From positions 1 to 5,475 of the forward strand of contig VXZL01000100.1 of NCBI GenBank assembly GCA_009845505.1: DNA of 5,475 nucleotides, written 5' to 3'. The notes under the pieces are model-generated. The model saw only the letters and a list, made by a program, of their open reading frames with translations. It searched no databases and was not told the origin of the DNA. The DNA comes from Candidatus Poribacteria bacterium. Lineage in GTDB: Bacteria; Poribacteria; WGA-4E; WGA-3G. This document shows positions 1 to 5,475 of this stretch, in pieces. The position numbers and the translations under genes were made by a program. Numbering within the stretch: the stretch's first letter is position 1; every line of letters begins with the position of its first letter.

Positions 1-1889
1 ACGTTGTTAATATCGGGTATCTTTGAGCAGCCGATACCTTGATCCACCCACCGGACAACATATCCCAAGATACCCTGGGCGTTGTTATCCAACTCACGCT
101 GGATCTCGTCAGTTCGCAGGACGCGTTCCTCTAATAGCGGTGGCGTCAACAGATCCTCCATACTCGCACGCTGCCTTGCGGCTAACTGCTTTATCCAGTT
201 TCCAACGTCAACCCGATGGTAGTGCATCGCATGCAGCGTTGCGGCTGTCGGGGAAGGGACCCATGCAGTTGTTGCCCCAGCTAATGGGTGATTCACCTTT
301 GTCTCAACCATCTCAGCCATTTGGTCGGGTTTCGGCCACATCCCTTTCCCAATCTGCGCGGTGCCGAGGAGTGCCGTCTCAATGCCCATATCAACGTTCC
401 AATCCTCATAAGCGAGCATCCACGGTGCGTCGCGAATCTCCATTTTGGGGATCATCGCTCCAGCTTCCATGCTCGTATGGATTTCGTCGCCGGTTCTATC
501 CAAGAACCCAGTATTAATAAAGACGAGTCGTTCCTGTGCCACGCGAATCGACTCTTTGAGATTGACAGTCGTCCGCCGTTCCTCATCCATAATCCCGATT
601 TTAATGGTATTCGTTGGAAGTCCGAGTGCCGACTCTATCCACTCAAACATCCGAATCGTCATATCCACTTCTTCAGGTCCGTGGAACTTCGGCTTGACGA
701 TGTAGATACTCCCTGTTTTGCTGTTTGTGTGGAGCCCCTTCCCTTGGACATCATGCATGGCGGCGAAGGAGGTTACCATCGCATCAAGGATACCTTCTGG
801 AACCTCTTCATCGTCGGCTGTTGTAACGGCATCGGTGTACATGTGGAGTCCAACGTTCCGAATCAGGAGGAGACTCCTACCGGGCAATGTCAATTCGCTT
901 CCATCCGGGGCGGTAAAGGTTTTGTCAGGTGCAAGGCGACGGATCAGCATTTCGCCATTTTTCTCAAACGTCGTCTCCAGCGTCCCTTTCATGATCCCGT
1001 TCCAGTTGCTATAGACGCGCACCTTATCCGCTGCATCTACAGCAGCGACAGAATCCTCGCAATCTTGGATCGTCGTGATTGCCGACTCAAGGATAACATC
1101 GTAGACACCAGCAGGATGTTCTTTTCCAACAGGATGCGCTCGGTCTATTCGGACCTCAATGTGGAGTCCGTGGTTTCGTAGGAGAATCGCAGTGAGTTTG
1201 CCGTTGTCTTCGGTGAAACCTACAAATTTAGTTGGATCCGCCAAACCGACTTCACTGCCATCACGAAGCACTGCGCGTAACTGTTGCCCATCTTGAACGG
1301 CTTCAAGGGAAAATTGGGTAACGTCAGAGAAACTGCCTGTTTCCAGTCCGGTCATTTCATCCAAAAACTGTTCGGTGTAGGCGATAACTTTCGCACCCCG
1401 GATCGGATTATAGGTCGTTCCCATTGTCGCACCCTCTGATTCATCAATCACATCCGTTCCGTAGAGTGCATCGTAGAGGCTTCCCCAACGTGCGTTCGCT
1501 GCGTTCAGCGCGTAGCGCGCATTATCGGTTGGGACAACCAATTGTGGACCTGAGATGAGCGAAATCTCTGTGTCAACGTCCTCGGTAATCACAGTGAAGT
1601 CTCGTCCTTCCGGGAGTAGATAGCCTATATCCGTTAGGAACTTTGCATACGCCTCACCGTCAATCGGTTCACCTTTACGTGCCAGATGCCAAGCATCTAT
1701 CTGTTGCTGGAGGGCATCGCGTTTATCTAAGAGTGCCCTGTTTTCCGGTGCGAACGCTGCTACGATGTCACCAAACGCCTTCCAGAAGGCATCCGGCTCT
1801 ATCCCAGTTCCAGGCGCGATTTCATCTCTTACCAATGCGTACAAACCTTCATCTATTCTGAGGTTCCCGATTTCAATTCGGTTTCCCAT
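1..1889 (-). CDS. glcB: Malate synthase G, 3' end cut by window edge (629 N-terminal residues)
   Basis: This enzyme condenses glyoxylate with acetyl-CoA and water to give malate and CoA, a cytoplasmic step of the glyoxylate shunt and of glycolate use. I translated the minus strand from ATG at 1889 to base 3 and found no stop or frameshift. The product matches E. coli GlcB (723 aa) as I remember it. Residues 132-144 read NAARWGSLYDALYG-like, 276-289 carry DCEDSVAAVDA, R344 lies in IRNVG (equivalent to R338), E436 in GIMDEERRT and D464 in FLDRTGDE match the Mg ligands E427 and D455, W543 lies in AWVPSPTAATLHA, and C621 in GIGCSKIPDI matches C617. The catalytic Asp (E. coli D631) and roughly the last 90-100 residues lie off the left edge. 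The start is supported by GGAG at 1898-1901, 8 nt upstream. Identification is very secure; only catalytic completeness is unseen. Confidence 0.97.
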   Translation of the reverse strand, partial: MGNRIEIGNLRIDEGLYALVRDEIAPGTGIEPDAFWKAFGDIVAAFAPENRALLDKRDALQQQIDAWHLARKGEPIDGEAYAKFLTDIGYLLPEGRDFTVITEDVDTEISLISGPQLVVPTDNARYALNAANARWGSLYDALYGTDVIDESEGATMGTTYNPIRGAKVIAYTEQFLDEMTGLETGSFSDVTQFSLEAVQDGQQLRAVLRDGSEVGLADPTKFVGFTEDNGKLTAILLRNHGLHIEVRIDRAHPVGKEHPAGVYDVILESAITTIQDCEDSVAAVDAADKVRVYSNWNGIMKGTLETTFEKNGEMLIRRLAPDKTFTAPDGSELTLPGRSLLLIRNVGLHMYTDAVTTADDEEVPEGILDAMVTSFAAMHDVQGKGLHTNSKTGSIYIVKPKFHGPEEVDMTIRMFEWIESALGLPTNTIKIGIMDEERRTTVNLKESIRVAQERLVFINTGFLDRTGDEIHTSMEAGAMIPKMEIRDAPWMLAYEDWNVDMGIETALLGTAQIGKGMWPKPDQMAEMVETKVNHPLAGATTAWVPSPTAATLHAMHYHRVDVGNWIKQLAARQRASMEDLLTPPLLEERVLRTDEIQRELDNNAQGILGYVVRWVDQGIGCSKIPDINN

Positions 1890-2007
1890 ACTCACTTCTC
1901 CATTCCAAGGGGCTGCGGGGTATTGCTTGTAGGCTTCCCCTACTGTAAAGGGCAGGTTTCTGCTAACCGATGCATCGTTGCATCGACAACAAGCATTGCC
2001 TCGGTTT
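1890..2007 (-). promoter_or_regulatory. Predicted structured 5' leader of malate synthase mRNA (about 118 nt)
   Basis: If transcription begins about 7 nt after the TATGAT box, the mRNA has an untranslated leader of roughly 118 nt. Possible helices seen in the DNA: a perfect 7 bp hairpin with a 4 nt loop at 1968-1985 (CGATGCA/TGCATCG); a 4 bp hairpin GGTT/AACC at 1955-1968; a 5 bp hairpin GTAGG/CCTAC at 1929-1943; and a 7 bp long-range pairing of TGCTTGT at 1924-1930 with ACAAGCA at 1989-1995 that would enclose the others. The long-range helix overlaps the 1929-1943 hairpin by two bases, so the two compete in part. I do not recognise a known riboswitch consensus. The hairpins are seen; regulation is inference. 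Confidence 0.4.
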
Positions 2008-2013
2008 TCAATT

Positions 2014-2042
2014 ATCATAGCAATAGGTTTGTAATCTGTCAA
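2014..2042 (-). promoter_or_regulatory. Sigma-70-type promoter for malate synthase gene
   Basis: On the minus strand the -35 box is TTGACA (2042-2037), a perfect consensus. It is followed by a 17 bp spacer and the -10 box TATGAT (2019-2014), five of six consensus bases. Spacing and both boxes are near ideal for a housekeeping sigma factor. The expected transcription start is near 2007, well upstream of the ATG at 1889. Confidence 0.75.
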
Positions 2043-2057
2043 TTATTTTTTTCGTGG

Positions 2058-2092
2058 TTGGCAATTAGCAGTTAGCGATTGGCGGTTAGCAA
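2058..2092. repeat. Five tandem degenerate heptamers (TTRGCRR)
   Basis: Five contiguous 7 bp units occupy the segment: TTGGCAA, TTAGCAG, TTAGCGA, TTGGCGG and TTAGCAA, all fitting TTRGCRR with variation only between purines. The array lies between the -35 boxes of the two divergent promoters, 15 bp from each. It could be a dispersed genomic heptamer repeat that happens to sit here, or a binding array for a regulator. The repeat itself is seen directly; any role is inference. Confidence 0.75.
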
Positions 2093-2107
2093 GTTGTCCA
2101 TAAAATC

Positions 2108-2137
2108 TTGCGGAATATCCAATACAACTGATATAAT
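2108..2137 (+). promoter_or_regulatory. Probable promoter of the Gfo/Idh/MocA oxidoreductase gene
   Basis: A perfect TATAAT lies at 2132-2137, with TTGCGG at 2108-2113 as a partial -35 box (TTG conserved) across an 18 bp spacer. The expected start of transcription is near 2144, giving a leader of about 56 nt before the ATG at 2200. The -10 box is strong and the -35 weak, which may mean activator dependence or modest expression. Confidence 0.5.
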
Positions 2138-2199
2138 AAACACAGATTTAATTCATCAACCCGCAATTGAAAAACCACCTGAAAGGGAAATAGATATAC

Positions 2200-3279
2200 A
2201 TGAACATTGGAATTATAGGCTGTGGAACCATCAGCAGTGCTTATTTTGAGGGGGCACGAAAAACCGACATTTTAGAAATCAAAGCCTGCGCTGACCTCCG
2301 AATGGAGGCGGCACAGGCACAAGCCGAAAGATACAACTCCCACGCATGCAGCGTCGATGAACTCCTCGCAGACCCAGAGATTGAACTGGTCGTCAATCTC
2401 ACTATTCCGAGAGCACACGTCGAAGTCGGTTTGCAAGTCTTGGAAGCCGGAAAACACGTCTATAGCGAGAAACCGCTCGGTGTGGATGTTGAAAGTGGGA
2501 AACAGCTGATTGACACCGCAGCAGAAAAAGGGTTGCAAGTGGGATCAGCACCCGACACCTTCTTCGGGGCAGGGATCCAGACCTCGCGGCAAACGTTAGA
2601 TGCTGGGAAAATTGGTAGACCGATTGCTGGTACCGCATTTATGTGTGGACATGGACACGAGAGTTGGCATCCGAACCCGGCTTTCTATTACGACATCGGT
2701 GGCGGTCCAATGCTGGACATGGGACCCTACTACGTCACCGCGCTCGTTAATATCCTCGGTCCCGTCAAGCGCGTCGCAGCGATTACGACGAAAGCGTTTG
2801 AAGAGCGCGTCGCAACGAGTCAAGCCGTGCGTGGCTTACGTATTCCTGTCAAAATCACGACCCACCTCACCGGCACACTTGAATTCCAGAACGGTGCGAT
2901 TATCACAATGATTATGAGTTTCGATATGTGGCGGCACAGTCTTCCGTGCATCGAAATCTACGGCGAAACCGGCTCAATGACGGTCCCAGATCCAAACGGT
3001 TTCGGCGGTCCCGTTAATGTCTGTCCCGCAGGCGGCGATTGGGAAGCAGAGGAAATCCAGTTTCCGAACAACGCCCGGATGATTGGCGTGATTGATATGG
3101 TGTCGGCAATCCAATCGGGACGGATGCATCGCGCAAACGGTGCGTTGGCGTATCATGTGTTGGAGGTGATGCTCGCTTTCGATAAATCTTCTGAAACCGG
3201 TGAGCACGTTGAGATAAGAAGTACAGCGGAACGTCCTGATCCAATGCCCGTCGGTTTGCAGGAGTGGGAAGTAGATTAA
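2200..3279 (+). CDS. Gfo/Idh/MocA family NAD(P)-dependent oxidoreductase (359 aa)
   Basis: This is a probable cytoplasmic dehydrogenase acting on a sugar, inositol or related polyol; the substrate cannot be told from sequence. The N-terminal Rossmann fold starts at once: GxxGxG at residues 4-9 (GIIGCG), and an acidic D32 at the end of the second strand, which favours NAD over NADP. The family EKP motif is at 90-92, with K91 the expected catalytic lysine. The C-terminal alpha/beta domain follows from about residue 125. The GGGPMLDMGPYY stretch (167-178) matches the GGGxxxDxGxH active-site segment, with D173 kept but Tyr177 where classical members have His. No signal peptide is seen, and the length is normal for the family. 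AAGGG at 2183-2187, 12 nt before the ATG, is a weak ribosome site. The gene has its own promoter, is divergent from glcB, and converges on the membrane-protein gene. Confidence 0.93.
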   Translation: MNIGIIGCGTISSAYFEGARKTDILEIKACADLRMEAAQAQAERYNSHACSVDELLADPEIELVVNLTIPRAHVEVGLQVLEAGKHVYSEKPLGVDVESGKQLIDTAAEKGLQVGSAPDTFFGAGIQTSRQTLDAGKIGRPIAGTAFMCGHGHESWHPNPAFYYDIGGGPMLDMGPYYVTALVNILGPVKRVAAITTKAFEERVATSQAVRGLRIPVKITTHLTGTLEFQNGAIITMIMSFDMWRHSLPCIEIYGETGSMTVPDPNGFGGPVNVCPAGGDWEAEEIQFPNNARMIGVIDMVSAIQSGRMHRANGALAYHVLEVMLAFDKSSETGEHVEIRSTAERPDPMPVGLQEWEVD

Positions 3280-3301
3280 ACCAGACATCAAATTTACACT
3301 T

Positions 3302-3405
3302 GGATGCCCGAACTTGTTCGGGAGTGTTTCGATGGCCTGCACCCCCAACAAGAATGTAATACAAGGAATGGATTTAGTCTATTCCCAGACTAAATCCGGG
3401 CATCC
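3302..3405. repeat. 104 bp element with 9 bp terminal inverted repeats and two internal hairpins
   Basis: The segment begins with GGATGCCCG (3302-3310) and ends with the exact reverse complement CGGGCATCC (3397-3405). Inside the left end is a hairpin CCCGAA-CTTG-TTCGGG (3307-3322), and next to the right end is a perfect 11 bp hairpin (3370-3397). It has no coding capacity. No flanking target duplication is evident. The layout resembles a miniature non-autonomous element, perhaps one mobilised by an IS200/IS605-type or REP-associated transposase that recognises end hairpins. Alternatively it is a folded intergenic spacer blocking read-through between convergent genes. The repeats are seen; mobility is inference. 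Confidence 0.5.
3370..3397. repeat. Perfect 11 bp stem, 6 nt loop hairpin between convergent genes
   Basis: The arms GGATTTAGTCT (3370-3380) and AGACTAAATCC (3387-3397) flank the loop ATTCCC. It is the strongest simple hairpin in the window. It lies 90 bp after the oxidoreductase stop and 60 bp beyond the membrane-protein stop on the other strand. Neither strand has a T-run directly after the stem, so it does not fit a classical intrinsic terminator. It could still slow polymerase in both directions or protect mRNA 3' ends. Confidence 0.65.
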
Positions 3406-3456
3406 GAAAAAACACCGATTTAAATCTTTAGACTTCATACAACCACGCCATTCTCC

Positions 3457-5382
3457 CTACAAATTAATCGTAATATAGGTCTCCACACGGAACAGAATCG
3501 CCACTGTCCCCCAGAAGGTCGTCACGACAAACTCACCCAACACGAGACCGAGGAAAAACGGGGCTGCTTTCCGAAAACCGCCGATGCCGCCATGCTTCGT
3601 GATAATCCATTTCAAGATGAAACTCACAAGCAGGGAAAACCAGAAGAAATTCATTGTGAAGGTGCTCGTGACGGCATAACCGGCTTGATGGAACGGCATC
3701 CACATCCATCGCGCCCGTAGAAATGCCAAGAGAATCGCAACGACTGTTCCGACACTGATTGCACTCAGCACGGCGGTATCGGGACCCGCCGGTTGAACGA
3801 GTCGTCTACCGAGCCGACTGAAGGTCTCTCTACCTGCCCACGCTGTATAAACGCCGTCTTGATACGAGACGTGTAGGTATGCCCAGATTGTTGCGACGAT
3901 GCTCACCCCGATAGCGATAATCACCGCCTTCGCGAAGGTCTTGTTTTCGATGTTGGCGCGCTCTGCTATCTTCAAACCTTCAAGATGGTGGGGCATCAAG
4001 AGGCAATCGTAGGCACGATTGAAAAAGTAGAGATAGGCCAATCCTGTCAGATTGCTTGCCCCCAGCTGCTTCGCACCGAACACAGAATACATCATCCTGT
4101 CGGGACCGGCATAGTGCTGATCGTGGACGGGTGAACCGAGTTCCGCGCGCATCCGCGTAATTCCCGTCGCCAACCCAAAGAAAAGTCCAAAGAAGGTTGC
4201 AATCACCCATAACGACATTCCCATCTTATAGCAGAACCCAATCAGGAAAGCGATACTCACCACCATCCATATCACTGCCGCCCGATAAGAGATCGGTTCA
4301 TCTCGATCCCTCAGTGCGTTGTTCATACCGAGAAGTCTACGGAGTACCTGCCCTAAGTATCGTCGCGCGCTCCAGATAGCAATCACACCGATACCGAGAT
4401 ATGCCCCGAAAGACTGTTCCTCTGCATAAGGAAACGGTGCCGTTAAACCGACTGCACTGCCTAACACACGAAGTGCTTGCCAATAGAGGTAAAAGAACCA
4501 ACAGGAGAACGATAACTCCAACGGCATGAAAAAGGCGAGTCCAACGGCGAACGGGTAAATGCCGACGGGAAACCACGTAATCGCATTCCACGGACGGACA
4601 GTAAAGAAGTCTGCGATGTCGTAGGCGCGGATACCACTCAGCCGAGGGACCTGCGGAAATAGGTAGTTAACCCCGTTGAGCAGATCGATGGCAGCAGCGA
4701 CACCAAACCCGATCCACATCGCTTTGCTGCGAAAGAATCCGCTTCCCGGATTCGCCATCGCAAGCGGCAATTGGATCAATGGGTAACTCAACTTCTCATT
4801 CTCCGTCCACTGTCTTCGGAAAATAAAGTTGATGCTCAGCATCACGGAAAAGAGCGCAGCGAGGAAGAGTCCCCACCACAACAGCGGCGTTATCCACGCC
4901 TCAATGTGCGGGTAGAACGTCGAGCCGCCATCGAAAAAGTTTGCGAGTCCACGCTTATCGCTAACGGATGTCCATGACGGAACATAGTGCCAAAAGAGGG
5001 ATTGCCAATCGTTTTCGGGGGTTGCGTAGGCGAAGGCGTAACTGATAATCGGGAGGAGTATCTGGACGCACATGTGCCCACCGATAGCAGTCGAGAGGCA
5101 CAACATGACATAGATTGTTAGGAGTTCACCTGCGGAAAGCGAGAGCTGCGGTGCGTATTTTTTCGTGAAGCGGTTGATGAGTGTCAGCGCGAAGAGGAGT
5201 GTGATGGTGTTATAGAGCAGCGAGATCATCGACATGTGCGCGATGTCCCAGCGTAGCCCCATCATCTGCCACATCGCATTCGCGGGAATCAGCACGAGCC
5301 CGATGCAAACGGCTTTCAAACTGAGAGGAGAGAATTGACGCTTCACGTAATGCGGAGGCCCCTCGATTTCAGATTTCAACAA
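3457..5382 (-). CDS. DUF6785/DUF6784-like polytopic membrane protein (up to 641 aa)
   Basis: The function is unknown; transport is only a guess from the topology. By eye there are about 13-15 hydrophobic membrane segments, near residues 21-40, 52-72, 86-118, 163-187, 219-240, 270-308, 324-340, 366-408, 483-502, 538-556, 574-592 and 605-629. No cleavable signal peptide is evident. Motifs I recall as typical of the family are GELLTIYVM (85-93), TPEN (121-124), RQWTENEKLSYPLIQLPL (190-207), RAELGSPVHDQHY (412-424) and MPHHLEGLKIAE (463-474). These are unusually polar, and several lie between membrane segments. The two halves fit an N-terminal DUF6785-like part and a C-terminal DUF6784-like part, assigned from memory. 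The listed start is TTG, with an in-frame stop two codons upstream and no ribosome site. GTG at 5346 (residue 13), 12 nt after GAGGGG (5364-5359), is a good alternative giving 629 aa. Confidence 0.85.
   Translation of the reverse strand: MLKSEIEGPPHYVKRQFSPLSLKAVCIGLVLIPANAMWQMMGLRWDIAHMSMISLLYNTITLLFALTLINRFTKKYAPQLSLSAGELLTIYVMLCLSTAIGGHMCVQILLPIISYAFAYATPENDWQSLFWHYVPSWTSVSDKRGLANFFDGGSTFYPHIEAWITPLLWWGLFLAALFSVMLSINFIFRRQWTENEKLSYPLIQLPLAMANPGSGFFRSKAMWIGFGVAAAIDLLNGVNYLFPQVPRLSGIRAYDIADFFTVRPWNAITWFPVGIYPFAVGLAFFMPLELSFSCWFFYLYWQALRVLGSAVGLTAPFPYAEEQSFGAYLGIGVIAIWSARRYLGQVLRRLLGMNNALRDRDEPISYRAAVIWMVVSIAFLIGFCYKMGMSLWVIATFFGLFFGLATGITRMRAELGSPVHDQHYAGPDRMMYSVFGAKQLGASNLTGLAYLYFFNRAYDCLLMPHHLEGLKIAERANIENKTFAKAVIIAIGVSIVATIWAYLHVSYQDGVYTAWAGRETFSRLGRRLVQPAGPDTAVLSAISVGTVVAILLAFLRARWMWMPFHQAGYAVTSTFTMNFFWFSLLVSFILKWIITKHGGIGGFRKAAPFFLGLVLGEFVVTTFWGTVAILFRVETYITINL
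5359..5364 (-). promoter_or_regulatory. Candidate ribosome binding site for an alternative GTG start
   Basis: GAGGGG on the minus strand lies 12 nt before an in-frame GTG (5346-5344), the same distance as between AAGGG and the ATG of the oxidoreductase gene. No purine-rich site precedes the TTG at 5382. The truncated product begins VKRQFSPLSLKA, just ahead of the first membrane segment, so nothing structural would be lost. Confidence 0.4.
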
Positions 5383-5389
5383 ACATCAC

Positions 5390-5395
5390 AGTATA
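5390..5395 (-). promoter_or_regulatory. Possible -10 box for the membrane-protein gene
   Basis: TATACT (5395-5390, minus) matches five of six bases of the -10 consensus. The best -35 candidate is weak: TTCTAA with an 18 bp spacer. Transcription from here would begin around 5383, leaving essentially no leader before the TTG at 5382 but about 37 nt before the GTG at 5346, which favours the GTG start. Confidence 0.35.
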
Positions 5396-5475
5396 GTACT
5401 TTTATGGTAAACCTTAGAATTAATTGGACACTCTACACCGGCGAGGTTAGAAACCTTGAAGAAACACCCCAGCAA

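Noticed and set aside
23..1181. Plus-strand open frames of 86-297 codons across this stretch
   Set aside because: They are shadows of the malate synthase gene on the minus strand, whose translation matches the family along its whole length.
1892..1903. Three-codon frame ATG-GAG-AAG-TGA overlapping the glcB ribosome site
   Set aside because: It has no ribosome site of its own and arises from the GGAG sequence; chance is the simpler explanation.
1890..2007. Glycine riboswitch upstream of malate synthase
   Set aside because: I looked for the conserved glycine aptamer core segments and did not see them in the leader.
3307..3322. CCCGAA-CTTG-TTCGGG hairpin as terminator of the oxidoreductase gene
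   Set aside because: The stem is only 6 bp and is followed by AGTGTTTC, not a T-run; its position inside the inverted-repeat element explains it better.
3407..3426. T6 tract and 10 bp palindrome GATTTAAATC as a terminator for the membrane-protein gene
   Set aside because: The palindrome has no loop and would leave only about a 3 bp AT-rich stem, so it does not make a credible intrinsic terminator.
5443..5457. Small inverted repeat AGGTT-AGA-AACCT near the right edge
   Set aside because: A 5 bp stem is too short to call. It may be part of a longer dispersed repeat, but the window ends before this can be judged.

Overview
This 5.5 kb window holds three protein genes. They are a malate synthase G gene on the minus strand that is cut by the left edge, a Gfo/Idh/MocA-type dehydrogenase on the plus strand, and a large polytopic membrane protein on the minus strand that looks like the DUF6785/DUF6784 family. 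I see no rRNA, tRNA, CRISPR array or transposase gene. Base composition looks near 50% GC by eye.

The Gfo/Idh/MocA enzyme, the DUF6785-type membrane protein, and intergenic DNA carrying short TTAGCRR-like heptamer arrays and hairpins are together reminiscent of uncultivated Candidatus Poribacteria or related marine/sponge-associated bacteria. That is an inference from gene style, not a phylogenetic result.

Layout. Positions 1-1889 (minus) encode the first 629 residues of malate synthase G (glcB). The frame is open throughout, although no complete open reading frame appears because the stop lies off the left edge. Positions 1890-2199 are a 310 bp divergent regulatory region. It contains a near-consensus promoter for glcB (TTGACA-17-TATGAT), a predicted leader of about 118 nt with several possible helices, five copies of a degenerate heptamer, and a separate promoter for the oxidoreductase. 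Positions 2200-3279 (plus) encode the oxidoreductase. Positions 3280-3456 separate two convergent genes and hold a 104 bp segment bounded by perfect 9 bp inverted repeats and containing two hairpins, possibly a miniature mobile element. Positions 3457-5382 (minus) encode the membrane protein. Positions 5383-5475 are its upstream region.

The genes do not form one operon: glcB and the oxidoreductase are divergent, and the oxidoreductase and membrane protein are convergent. Malate synthase condenses glyoxylate with acetyl-CoA. The other two have no assignable substrate, so no shared pathway can be claimed. The points most worth a second look are the glcB leader, the inverted-repeat element, the His-to-Tyr change at the expected catalytic position of the oxidoreductase, and the uncharacterised membrane protein with its uncertain start.
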